DNA from: an uncultured Bacteroidales bacterium
GTDB taxonomy: Bacteria > Bacteroidota > Bacteroidia > Bacteroidales > UBA932
Assembly (NCBI GenBank): GCA_944325435.1
Contig: CALVAC010000006.1
Span: 62,001 to 126,000 of the forward strand
DNA length: 64,000 nucleotides
Reading direction: 5' to 3'
Translations under genes and position numbers: made by a program
Shown: one piece after another, positions 1-8,556 of the stretch
Position numbering within the stretch: position 1 is the first letter of the stretch
Layout of the letters: the number at the start of each line of letters is the position of its first letter
The notes under the pieces: generated by a model
Told to the model about the DNA's origin: nothing
The model's input: the letters and a program-made list of their open reading frames with translations, nothing else
The model's database searches: none

Positions 1-2492
1 AACAGGTTGGAATAGGACATCGATTCATCCGACACGACCGTGCCGTTTCTCGACACCCGCCTTGAGAGCCAGGATGACACCATGTTGCGGGAGACCATTC
101 CGGGATATACGGATGCGGAATCGGTGACATACCGGGTCACCGTGACAGTCGAGTCCCCGGTCGCATACCGGGTGACGCTTCTGACCGGAAAACCATATCT
201 GTTATATTCATAGTCTGTGACAGCACTGACTCCATCAAGTGTTTCCACCGATGACTCCAGGACAGACAATCCTGTGGAAGTATAGTAGTTATAATAGTCG
301 TACGGACTGGGATTGCGGTTGGATGGAGCATCGAACGCATCCTTGAAATCAGGATACTGAGTATATACAGCATCGTAGTCAGGCATAGCGGAAGCCATGG
401 ATGACGGAGTACGGACAAATGAAGCATACTGCTTCACTCTCAAATTTTTATACTCAGCCATATTTATCTCTTTATAGCTGTTGTCTAAAGAATAGACCTC
501 CACATAGCCATCTTCTTCCTTCCTGTACACTGTCTTGCCCAGCAGCTGCCCGGATTTCCATGCATTGTCTCTCAGAAGCCTGTCATCGCTATACCATCTG
601 TAAGTGTCCCCCACAGGCGGCAACAGTTCATCCGGAAAGTGCAGATACCGGTAGACCGTCTTCCCGTAATCCTCCATGCCATTGCTGACATATTCTGTCA
701 CATACGGATACACTACCGAACTCCCGGACTGGAAATAACTGCGTTTCGGCATGGATGCGACAGTGGAATACCCTATATAATGATTGGTCCAGCCGGATCC
801 CAGATAGGTATCATATTCAGAAATGAACTGCTTGCCGGTATATGTATAGTCCGATATCGTCGGATACATCAGAATGGAACCTTTGCCATCCTCGCTGCTC
901 CCGTATGTGTACCTTTTCCTTTCCGCGAGAACACCATCTTCCGTGTAGTTCCGGATCTCCTTTATCCTCAATCCCCCGAAAACCAGATCCGAGCCTCCCT
1001 CGTGCCATTTGTGGGCCTCGTATGTAAATTCCGTATAGCCTTTTGTCGGATAGACAATCCTGTCCAGAACTCCTTTCATCATCCAGGTCTCGTCAGCTTC
1101 CCTGTCAATACCGTCATTGCCCAGGGCATCACTGACCGGCATATATCTGGAATTTTCGGCCGTAGTTCCGTTGAAATACCCCCAATGGTCAATACCGTTA
1201 TCCGGTCCGTTCATGGAAAAATCTGCCGGTTCTCCATTGTATTCAAAAGAATAACAGTAAGAATCTCCCTCCCTGTCAGTAAATTCGACCTTGTCAAGCC
1301 TGTCTTCCCCATTGCTGAACCTGCCTTTATGCAATGTGACTGTCCGTATCGGCTCCACCGAAGCCTGGCTATAGACCTCTATACATTGCAGATTCCAGGA
1401 ATCATTCCCGGACTGGGAACTATAGACAAACTTCAGATACCCTCCTTTGAAATCTATTCTTGCAAGACGGGGCGGATAAGTGGAATCATACCCTGCCATA
1501 CCGGTATATGTATCTTCAGGATCTGTCCATCCGTATGAATTTTCCGTTATCCGTGTAAATGCGGCATTGATGAAAGGCCGTCTTATCTCATATCCGGCAG
1601 CCGGGGAAATCATGTCGTATGTAAATGTTATCTCATCGGACCTGTCCGCCGGAGTAATTTCTGTCATATACCATTCCTGATACTGTCTCGTGGAAAGAGT
1701 TCCGCCCTCTGTGGCTGTAAAACTGTAGACAATCCCATCTGTATCGGTAATCACCGGTGCTCCCGGAGAGGCTGCTTTCATACCGTTGTCCGGTATGAAT
1801 ACAACGGAAGAAGTCCCTTGGGAGCCCGGGAAAAAGTATGTCCCTGCATGACCGAGAAACGAGAACCGCCACAGGTCGTACTCCCCATCGAGTATCGCCA
1901 GAGCATGGTTTCTTGAACTCTGCGGTCTCGCTCCGTTTGCAGTCTGGCGTATCTCTTCATAATCTTCCCCTACCGGACCTGTCCCGTATTCCGGATCGTA
2001 TATCACCTTGATATCGGACACATCCCGGAAATAATCCTGGGCTGATTCCGTGTCCTCCGCTCCCCGCACGACATGGGTCACAACCCCTCCGGCAATCAGG
2101 TCCCAGCCAAGACCGGCCTCCATGTCCACATCATCGTATTTCAGCCCGGAAGCATGGTACTTCAGCTCTATCGGGACATCTATCCACCCGGTACTGATTG
2201 TATATAGCGGGATGGTGATATCCACCAGTCCGGTGTACAGGGATACCGGATATTCTCCGTACTTGAGGAAAGCAGTTGCCTTAGGCGAATCAGGCAGGAT
2301 CTCATCCATATATGGAAAACCCTGCGTCTCGGCCAGCTGCCTGACAAGCCGCCTCACCGCCGTATCAGGGGGACAGAGAGTATCGGTCTGGAACGCACAC
2401 CGCGGCAGAAGCTCTGCCGGGCGGGCCGGTGCCGTGGACAGCGACAGCGCTATCCATGTGCACAGGATAGATTTCAAGAAAAGCCGGTCCAT
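1..2492 (-). CDS. RHS-like exported surface protein, 3' part cut off by the window edge
   Basis: Reading the minus strand from the ATG at 2492, the frame stays open to base 1, giving about 830 residues with no stop. An N-terminal signal peptide is visible (MDRLFLKSILCTW, then a small-residue stretch to about residue 25). Residues 90-140 carry the N-terminal signature I associate with Bacteroidota RHS/YD-type proteins: IPLYTISTGW near 94 and AGLGWDLIAGGVV near 126. The rest is beta-rich and Tyr/Gly-rich, as expected for an RHS shell, but typical YD repeats and the RHS core would lie beyond the window. It starts 20 bases after the stop of the kelch-SARP regulator and is probably co-transcribed with it. 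The role is not known; polymorphic-toxin delivery or surface adhesion are possibilities seen in the wider family. The family call is fairly sure, the function is not. Confidence 0.72.
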   Translation of the reverse strand, partial: MDRLFLKSILCTWIALSLSTAPARPAELLPRCAFQTDTLCPPDTAVRRLVRQLAETQGFPYMDEILPDSPKATAFLKYGEYPVSLYTGLVDITIPLYTISTGWIDVPIELKYHASGLKYDDVDMEAGLGWDLIAGGVVTHVVRGAEDTESAQDYFRDVSDIKVIYDPEYGTGPVGEDYEEIRQTANGARPQSSRNHALAILDGEYDLWRFSFLGHAGTYFFPGSQGTSSVVFIPDNGMKAASPGAPVITDTDGIVYSFTATEGGTLSTRQYQEWYMTEITPADRSDEITFTYDMISPAAGYEIRRPFINAAFTRITENSYGWTDPEDTYTGMAGYDSTYPPRLARIDFKGGYLKFVYSSQSGNDSWNLQCIEVYSQASVEPIRTVTLHKGRFSNGEDRLDKVEFTDREGDSYCYSFEYNGEPADFSMNGPDNGIDHWGYFNGTTAENSRYMPVSDALGNDGIDREADETWMMKGVLDRIVYPTKGYTEFTYEAHKWHEGGSDLVFGGLRIKEIRNYTEDGVLAERKRYTYGSSEDGKGSILMYPTISDYTYTGKQFISEYDTYLGSGWTNHYIGYSTVASMPKRSYFQSGSSVVYPYVTEYVSNGMEDYGKTVYRYLHFPDELLPPVGDTYRWYSDDRLLRDNAWKSGQLLGKTVYRKEEDGYVEVYSLDNSYKEINMAEYKNLRVKQYASFVRTPSSMASAMPDYDAVYTQYPDFKDAFDAPSNRNPSPYDYYNYYTSTGLSVLESSVETLDGVSAVTDYEYNRYGFPVRSVTRYATGDSTVTVTRYVTDSASVYPGMVSRNMVSSWLSRRVSRNGTVVSDESMSYSNL

Positions 2493-2512
2493 ATCGTATA
2501 TGTTTCAGAATG

Positions 2513-5041
2513 TCACTTTCTGGAGGTCCGGGCATCAGCGCACAGGACATCGAACGGGACAGGGTAGTCCGCATCATAGACAGACTGCCACACCTCGCAG
2601 AAAGACCTGTAGCGCAGACGCGCATCCTCATGGCGTCTCTGCTTGACAAGGGCCTTCACAAGCATGGCTATCGCTATCTCGTTGGCAGGGTCTATCCTGA
2701 AAAGCATCTCCGCAATCTCGGCCACTTTCCCGTAGTCCTTTGCCAGAAACCTGTTCTCTATCTCCGAAGAAAGGAACGGTTCGATCCTGCGCTCGACATT
2801 CTCCTTGAAGCTGTCGAACAGCGGGTCATCCGCAAAAGCCAGAAACTTGCCCCTGGACAGTATGGCAAGCAGCTCATCCACATCACCGGAAGGGTTGTCG
2901 GATGACATTATCTGCTCGAACCGGATATAGTCGCACCAGAGCCCGTTCCCGCAGTCGAACCGGTAGCAGCCGTTCTCATGCACAATGCCCGCGGACTCCA
3001 GAGAGGACAGGGACTTGCGGAGATGGTTAATGGCGACATTCCTCGAATTCTTCACCTTCTCCTCGGACTTGTCAGGCCAGAGATATGAACTGAGACGGCG
3101 GCCGGATATCCCGCTGCCGGACATCGTGTGATAGAGTATCAGACACAGAAGCTGCATCTGCTGCACCGTGAACGATGAGGTCATGTCCCTCCCCTCTGCA
3201 TCGAATGCCTCGAAAGGGCCGAACAGATACAGAGCATTCCTGGTATGCGGCTCTGCAGCCGACCATCTTGCAGGAGAGGACAGCCGTCTTCTGCGTCTGC
3301 GCCTCACCAAATACACGGCCACACCTCCAGCCGCGGCAAGGGCGAAGGCTGTCCCGGCCAGGACATACGGCAGAGCCCGGTGACGGTCCTCACGTCCAAG
3401 GGCTGCATAGTAAGCCGCAGAAGCCTCATCCGACACCGGCAGGACAGGCAACGTATAGACCTTCAGGACAGAGCTTATATCATCCTCGAACTCCTGCACC
3501 GTCGCAATCATCTTCTCCTGCTCCCTGTCATAATAGATGTTCGCATTGGTCGTTATCTTGTCCGAATGGATAGGTATCATGTCCGCCACAGGCTCGGCAG
3601 TCCCATCCTTTATGGAAAACCTGTACATCTGCAGCCGGGAATCCGTATGGCTCTCGGGATAGCACAGGGTATAGAAATAGCCATCCCCCGACAGGATGAG
3701 GCTCCGGACCGGCACAGTGTTCCGGTCGGACGGCCTGCACTCCCACAGCCGTTCGGCCTCGCCTGTCGTCCCGTCTATCCGGAAGAACTCATACAGATAA
3801 CGGCGGCCCACCGCCTGCTCTCCGGATGTGTTGCCCATCCCTCCATAAAGATAGATGCTACCCGTCTCCCTCTCGTATCCGAGAGATGTGAAATACCTCG
3901 GGCATATCACGCTGTCTGCGACATCCGGATAGGCATACCAGTGACGGGAATCGAGGTCGTACGAATAGAAGCACCCGCTGTAGTGCATATTCCCGAACCC
4001 TCCGAAAATCGTATATCTTCTCTTGTCCGGGGCGAAGAACGCACCGTGATGATGCATCTGCATCCCGAGCTGCTCCCTGGAATGCCTCCGCCATCTCATC
4101 CTGTCGAGGTCGAGAAACGCGACAGAGGCAGAGTCCCGCATACGGCTGTCATCATACCACACCTCGTATGCATAGATACGGTCATGCAGAGGGTCAAGAA
4201 AACTCGTGCCGAGGGTCAGCTTCACAGGGCAATGGTTGACAAACCGCCCTGAAGTCACCGTACCTGTCCTGATGTCGCACAGCCGTATGGAAGAACGGTC
4301 GAAATAATATACGGATCTGAGTTTAGGGATATATCCGGCACAAGCCACCGAATCCATCTCCATTGTGGCTATATGCCGCCACTGGAAAAATTCGTTTATC
4401 AGCCATATCGGGCTGGAGACTTCCCCTCTCCTGCGGCCCCTGTCATCATGGACAGTCCCGCCTTCCCTCTCATCAAGCGGAAAGAAGAATTCCTTTGATA
4501 CCCCCCCTACCGAAAGATTCCTTATGGCGAACGATGGCACATCCACCATATATTCGCTGCGGCCGAAATACATGTCCGGACAGAACCTGTCAGGCAGGTT
4601 GCCCACCGCTGCGACAAAGACGCTGTCATCCACTGACAGCAGGACAGAACCGCTGTCCATGTCGAACCTGACCCTGACACCGAACCATTCGGTATGCGGG
4701 ACAGGCACCTCCGCATCTATCAGAGTGGAATACCCTTCCCTGTTGAGCTTGAAGACCAGCCTGTCCCCCTGGGCATCATAGAACAGGTTGTAGACCTTGT
4801 GCCCGGACTGCTCCTTTATGCGGAAGATATAGCCGATCCGGCTCTCCGGATATGCCTTCATGTCGAAAGAAATGTCAAGGCTGTCCCTGAACCCGGGCAC
4901 TCTGCCGGAAAAGACCCGGTAAGATGTTCTCTCATCTATCGGCCTCTCCAGTCCGGAAAACCTGAGGCCCTGTGCAGCGGCCGGCAAACAGGAGATAATC
5001 AATCCGATGGCAAGTGTCAGGCTACGGGAATCCATTGTCAT
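2513..5041 (-). CDS. Membrane-spanning transcription regulator: kelch-like sensor plus SARP-like DNA-binding domain
   Basis: The product has 842 residues. Residues 1-24 look like a signal peptide ending in PAAAQ. Residues 40-180 look like a concanavalin/LamG-type beta-sandwich, and 230-530 a kelch-type propeller with repeats such as YTIFGGFGN (343) and IYLYGGMGN (396). A single transmembrane helix at about 557-579 is followed by an arginine-rich stop-transfer run. Residues 603-700 resemble an OmpR/SARP winged helix (LYLFGPFEAF, LSSYLWPDKSEEKVKNSRN), and 700-842 are helical like a bacterial transcriptional activation (BTAD) domain. The topology puts the sensor in the periplasm and DNA binding in the cytoplasm, so one protein could pass an envelope signal straight to DNA. 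It is divergent from the mannan locus and upstream of the RHS-like gene; either could be its target. The start could also be the ATG at 5035. Confidence 0.75.
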   Translation of the reverse strand: MTMDSRSLTLAIGLIISCLPAAAQGLRFSGLERPIDERTSYRVFSGRVPGFRDSLDISFDMKAYPESRIGYIFRIKEQSGHKVYNLFYDAQGDRLVFKLNREGYSTLIDAEVPVPHTEWFGVRVRFDMDSGSVLLSVDDSVFVAAVGNLPDRFCPDMYFGRSEYMVDVPSFAIRNLSVGGVSKEFFFPLDEREGGTVHDDRGRRRGEVSSPIWLINEFFQWRHIATMEMDSVACAGYIPKLRSVYYFDRSSIRLCDIRTGTVTSGRFVNHCPVKLTLGTSFLDPLHDRIYAYEVWYDDSRMRDSASVAFLDLDRMRWRRHSREQLGMQMHHHGAFFAPDKRRYTIFGGFGNMHYSGCFYSYDLDSRHWYAYPDVADSVICPRYFTSLGYERETGSIYLYGGMGNTSGEQAVGRRYLYEFFRIDGTTGEAERLWECRPSDRNTVPVRSLILSGDGYFYTLCYPESHTDSRLQMYRFSIKDGTAEPVADMIPIHSDKITTNANIYYDREQEKMIATVQEFEDDISSVLKVYTLPVLPVSDEASAAYYAALGREDRHRALPYVLAGTAFALAAAGGVAVYLVRRRRRRRLSSPARWSAAEPHTRNALYLFGPFEAFDAEGRDMTSSFTVQQMQLLCLILYHTMSGSGISGRRLSSYLWPDKSEEKVKNSRNVAINHLRKSLSSLESAGIVHENGCYRFDCGNGLWCDYIRFEQIMSSDNPSGDVDELLAILSRGKFLAFADDPLFDSFKENVERRIEPFLSSEIENRFLAKDYGKVAEIAEMLFRIDPANEIAIAMLVKALVKQRRHEDARLRYRSFCEVWQSVYDADYPVPFDVLCADARTSRK

Positions 5042-5247
5042 TTCTGTTCAAATACTCCGTAAATATAAGAAACTGTTTTGACATTTCTTCCAAAATCTTC
5101 TCGGCAGGGAAACAAAAATTGTCAAGAAAATCTTCCGTTAACCTGAATTTAACCGATTTTTTAACCCTCCTCGTCTTTCTTTGTGTCCGTCTGGGGAGAA
5201 ACTGTCCCCGGACGGCAACAGAAACATAACACTAAACAAAAAGATCT
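5042..5247. promoter_or_regulatory. Divergent intergenic region between the regulator and the mannan locus
   Basis: This 206-base A/T-rich gap must hold the promoters for the minus-strand regulator and the plus-strand glycan operon. On the minus strand TATATTTA at 5060-5067 is one base off the TAnnTTTG box and would leave a leader of about a dozen bases before 5041. On the plus strand TTTCTTTG near 5175-5182 is the best -7 candidate, giving a leader of about 60 bases. No RNA structure or gene was seen in it. Confidence 0.35.
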
Positions 5248-7074
5248 ATGACAATCAAGACTTTTTTCAAGACATGCCTTGTGACGGCTGTCTTGGGTTC
5301 ATTCGTATTGGCCGGTACATCCTGCCAGAAGGATGAGACTCCGGCAGGAGAAGGCAACGGCACCATCACCGGTACAGTGACCGACACCAACGGCAATGCG
5401 GTCGACGGCGTTTCCGTATCGGCAAGCAACTCCGAAAGCACTGCCACCACCGGAGCAGACGGCACCTATACTCTTTCCAATGTCCCTGTGGCGACATTGA
5501 GCGTGACATTCGAGAAGGAAGGCTACCAGACGAGCAGCATCACAGTCCCTGCCAGCAGGTTCAGCAACGGCACTGCCACTGTCAATGCCACCCTCACTGT
5601 CGCCGGAGCGAAGATCACCGGTACAGTGCTTGACGGAGCCAACGAGAATGCGCCGCTCGAAGGGGCCACAGTCACCCTGAACAACGGGACATCAGCCACC
5701 ACAGGCTCTGACGGTACTTTCACCATCGAGAACCTTACGGTGCGTGACTATACCCTCTCTGTCAGCGCAGAAGGCTATATCGAGAGCACAGCTGCCGTCG
5801 CAGAGACTGACTTCGACAACGAGGAGACCACAGCAACCGTATCTGTGACCCTCTACAAGACTGTCCTTCTACCGGGACTTACCCTTGCAGACCTCCAGAA
5901 TGCGGACATCTGGTATTACAATGAATACAAGGGTGGCAGGAACGGAGACAACTATCCAATGTTCGACTGGTCTTCAGACTACATGGCGACCCTCGATTTC
6001 AGAGGCGCATGGGCAGAACAGAACGAAGGCACTGCCATCCAGATACAGAATAATGAGGAGCAGCAGAGCAATCCTGCAGACCATAACAACTTCGACTCTT
6101 TCGTGTTCGGACGCAAAATGATTACGGATGACAACAAGATAATGTCCCTGAAAATCCGGAATTTCAAGGAAAACGAGCAGTCCGTAGACACTGAATATGG
6201 TGTAACTGTCATCGATATGACAGCTGCCGAACCATCCGCAGTCAAGCTCGGAGAAAACAAGACCATAAATTCGGAATCATACATTGATGTCGAATTCGAC
6301 CTCAGCAAATATGTCGGCAAAGAGATTGTCATCGCCATCGGGACATACAGGGCAGAGACTGGCAATTATTTCAGGCAGCTCTGTATCAGGAGAATCGCAT
6401 TCGCTTCAACAGCAGTCAAAGAATGGGACTGGCTTCCGGGGACAGAAGTTTCCGGACTTGATGGCTGGCATATGACCGAAGAGATGGTAAGGTCAACCAT
6501 GGCTAACAGCAAATATACCACATTCACCGGTGTAAGCAAGGTATCAGGCAGCAGAGATGAATATGCCACCGCATACCAGTCATGGAGAGGCCAGGGACAT
6601 ATAGCCGCAGAATGGTCACTCGTGCCAGTAAACAAGGACGCCGAGCCGTTCCCTACAGAAGGTTTCGTAATCAAGACCAGAGGCAATGTCACCCCTAATC
6701 TTGACACTCCGGAATCATATTTCTACATCAAATATCCTGTCGAGGCAGGCAAGAACCAGATGACATTGAAAGCAAGAAGTTTCAGCGAAGCGAACAGCAC
6801 ATGGTTCAGACTGACAGCCATAGATGAAGACATGAATGTGAGCCATATACTTCCTGCATCGCACACTGCTGACTCATACTCTGAAGAAACAGGGAATTTC
6901 GTGAAATTCAACCACCGGAACGGCACTGCCGATGCTCCGGATGGGTACGCGACTTTCACATACGACCTTTCAGCATTCGACGGCAAGGAGGTCATACTTG
7001 CGCTCGGAGTATATGCCGGAGAGCAGAACGGAGACGAGAACAAGTTATGCATCAATGAAATAACTTTCAATTAA
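5248..7074 (+). CDS. Surface lipoprotein with two carboxypeptidase-regulatory-like domains and a duplicated beta-sandwich; probable glycan-binding protein
   Basis: The product has 608 residues with a lipoprotein signal (hydrophobic stretch then AGTSCQ, Cys about 27). Two CarboxypepD_reg-like domains follow at about 37-115 (ITGTVTDTNGNAVDGVSV) and 118-205 (ITGTVLDGANENAPLEGATV). Residues about 210-385 and 395-608 are two copies of one beta-sandwich; both end in the same pattern (LSKYVGKEIVIAIGTY and LSAFDGKEVILALGVY, then LCIRRIAF and LCINEITF). There is no recognisable catalytic site. As first gene of a SusC/SusD operon it fits a surface glycan-binding protein (SusE/F-like in role). The gap to the GH76 gene is 10 bases, so they are surely co-transcribed. 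The binding role is inferred from position and architecture. Confidence 0.7.
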   Translation: MTIKTFFKTCLVTAVLGSFVLAGTSCQKDETPAGEGNGTITGTVTDTNGNAVDGVSVSASNSESTATTGADGTYTLSNVPVATLSVTFEKEGYQTSSITVPASRFSNGTATVNATLTVAGAKITGTVLDGANENAPLEGATVTLNNGTSATTGSDGTFTIENLTVRDYTLSVSAEGYIESTAAVAETDFDNEETTATVSVTLYKTVLLPGLTLADLQNADIWYYNEYKGGRNGDNYPMFDWSSDYMATLDFRGAWAEQNEGTAIQIQNNEEQQSNPADHNNFDSFVFGRKMITDDNKIMSLKIRNFKENEQSVDTEYGVTVIDMTAAEPSAVKLGENKTINSESYIDVEFDLSKYVGKEIVIAIGTYRAETGNYFRQLCIRRIAFASTAVKEWDWLPGTEVSGLDGWHMTEEMVRSTMANSKYTTFTGVSKVSGSRDEYATAYQSWRGQGHIAAEWSLVPVNKDAEPFPTEGFVIKTRGNVTPNLDTPESYFYIKYPVEAGKNQMTLKARSFSEANSTWFRLTAIDEDMNVSHILPASHTADSYSEETGNFVKFNHRNGTADAPDGYATFTYDLSAFDGKEVILALGVYAGEQNGDENKLCINEITFN

Positions 7075-7084
7075 CCGATATCTG

Positions 7085-8539
7085 ATGAAAAAGGCACTTA
7101 TAATGGCAAGCCTTTTCATCTCTGCGCTGTCCCTTGCCGCATGCGTCACTGCATGCGACAAGGGTTCCGGCAGGGATGATGGACAGGCAGGGGACACTGA
7201 CCTTGCCACAAGGAACCTTGAGAGGGCAATGGAGATAGCCGATGCAGCGGCTTCCGCCTACCTTTCCGCCGATTTCGGGCTGTACAAGGAATACAACCCT
7301 TATACGGAACAGGTCACAGACAGCGGAGAGGAGAACGCATACGAAGGCTCGACTGCATTCGAGGCCGTGGCCGATATCCTCTATGCCCTGCATCTGCAGA
7401 AAGAGTCCGGCAACAGCGCCCTCTACGACCAGCATTTCGAAAGATACACCAAACTGCTGGACCAGCTGTACTATGGCCTGTCATTCCACAAAGGGAGCTT
7501 CAATCTCACCTCATATACAAAGACGCAGCAGCAATGGACAGTCTACGGTGTGCCGAGGGCGTCATCCCCTGGCACCAACAATGTCAGCGGGACTCGGAAT
7601 GTATATGATGACCAGATGTGGCTCATCCGTGACTTCCTCATAGCATACAAGGCGACAGGGGATGAGAAATATCTCGAGGAAGCCGAATATCTTGCGGAAT
7701 ACTGCATCGACGGGTATGACTGCCATATCGATGAGAACGGTGAGGAATACGGAGGCATCACCTGGGGACCGGGTTACATGAGCAAGCACTCGTGCAGCAA
7801 CGGGCCGTTCATCAGCCCTCTCGTATGGCTCTCCGACATCTACAGAGGCACAGGGGAGAAAGCCACACGCTACTACATAGACCCGGCCGACAGGAAGACA
7901 AGGAAGACCGAGGAGATGGACAAGAGCGAATATTTCCTGTACTATGCCAAGGGTGTGTACAAATATCAGCACGACCATCTGCTCAACAGCCAGGGCGTGT
8001 ACGAAGACAATATGAACACCCCCGTACCTGACCATATCGTGTACGAGACTGTGGATGGGAAGGAATATCGCGGGCACAACGATCTGACAACCTGCAACAC
8101 CCCACCGTATTCGTACAACAGCGGGGCCATCCTCTCCGGAGCGGTAGACCTGTATCTTGCCACAGGAGACAGACAGTATCTGGCAGACCTGACAGCCCTC
8201 ACGGATGCCAGCTTCAGATATTTCGCGAAACTCGGCGAGACTGTGGACGGGCTATACACATACGACTTCAGCGGCAACAACACCCTGTTCAATTCCGTCC
8301 TCCTCAGAGGCTACATAGATGCATATCCGGTCTACAACGGGGCTGCCCTGCCTGTGGACAGCTTCCAGCAGATATTCGACCATGCATACGACAACTATGC
8401 ATACAACGGGTTCCTGCCCAACAGCCTCTATCTCGGATGGGCCAACATCAGCGAGAACAGGAAAGTCAAGGGCAAGGACCAGTTCATATATGCGGCCCAG
8501 TTTGCCCTGCTCGCCCAATATTGTATAGAAAACAACTGA
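7085..8539 (+). CDS. GH76-like endo-alpha-1,6-mannanase lipoprotein
   Basis: The product has 484 residues with a lipoprotein signal (LSLAAC, Cys20, or Cys24). The body is an alpha/alpha-barrel-type sequence. The GH76 hallmark of adjacent aspartates sits in NVYDDQMW (Asp175-Asp176), the pair that serves as nucleophile and acid/base in characterised GH76 mannanases. Further family features are the Trp/Tyr-rich stretch GGITWGPGY (about 227) and CSNGPFISPLVWL about 15 residues later. GH76 enzymes cut the alpha-1,6-mannan backbone; a lipidated copy beside SusC/D would act at the cell surface and feed oligosaccharides to the transporter. The length suits a single-domain GH76. Family call good; exact linkage not provable here. 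Confidence 0.82.
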   Translation: MKKALIMASLFISALSLAACVTACDKGSGRDDGQAGDTDLATRNLERAMEIADAAASAYLSADFGLYKEYNPYTEQVTDSGEENAYEGSTAFEAVADILYALHLQKESGNSALYDQHFERYTKLLDQLYYGLSFHKGSFNLTSYTKTQQQWTVYGVPRASSPGTNNVSGTRNVYDDQMWLIRDFLIAYKATGDEKYLEEAEYLAEYCIDGYDCHIDENGEEYGGITWGPGYMSKHSCSNGPFISPLVWLSDIYRGTGEKATRYYIDPADRKTRKTEEMDKSEYFLYYAKGVYKYQHDHLLNSQGVYEDNMNTPVPDHIVYETVDGKEYRGHNDLTTCNTPPYSYNSGAILSGAVDLYLATGDRQYLADLTALTDASFRYFAKLGETVDGLYTYDFSGNNTLFNSVLLRGYIDAYPVYNGAALPVDSFQQIFDHAYDNYAYNGFLPNSLYLGWANISENRKVKGKDQFIYAAQFALLAQYCIENN

Positions 8540-8556
8540 CTACATAACACATTTTT

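Noticed and set aside
639-1538. A 299-codon plus-strand open frame
   Set aside because: It is antisense to the RHS-like gene, whose frame continues with a signal peptide and family motifs; the plus-strand translation has no recognisable domain and many Cys/Arg/Ile runs typical of shadows.
3245-4252. A 335-codon plus-strand open frame
   Set aside because: It lies opposite the kelch part of the regulator; the translation shows no domain and is explained by the GC-rich codon pattern.
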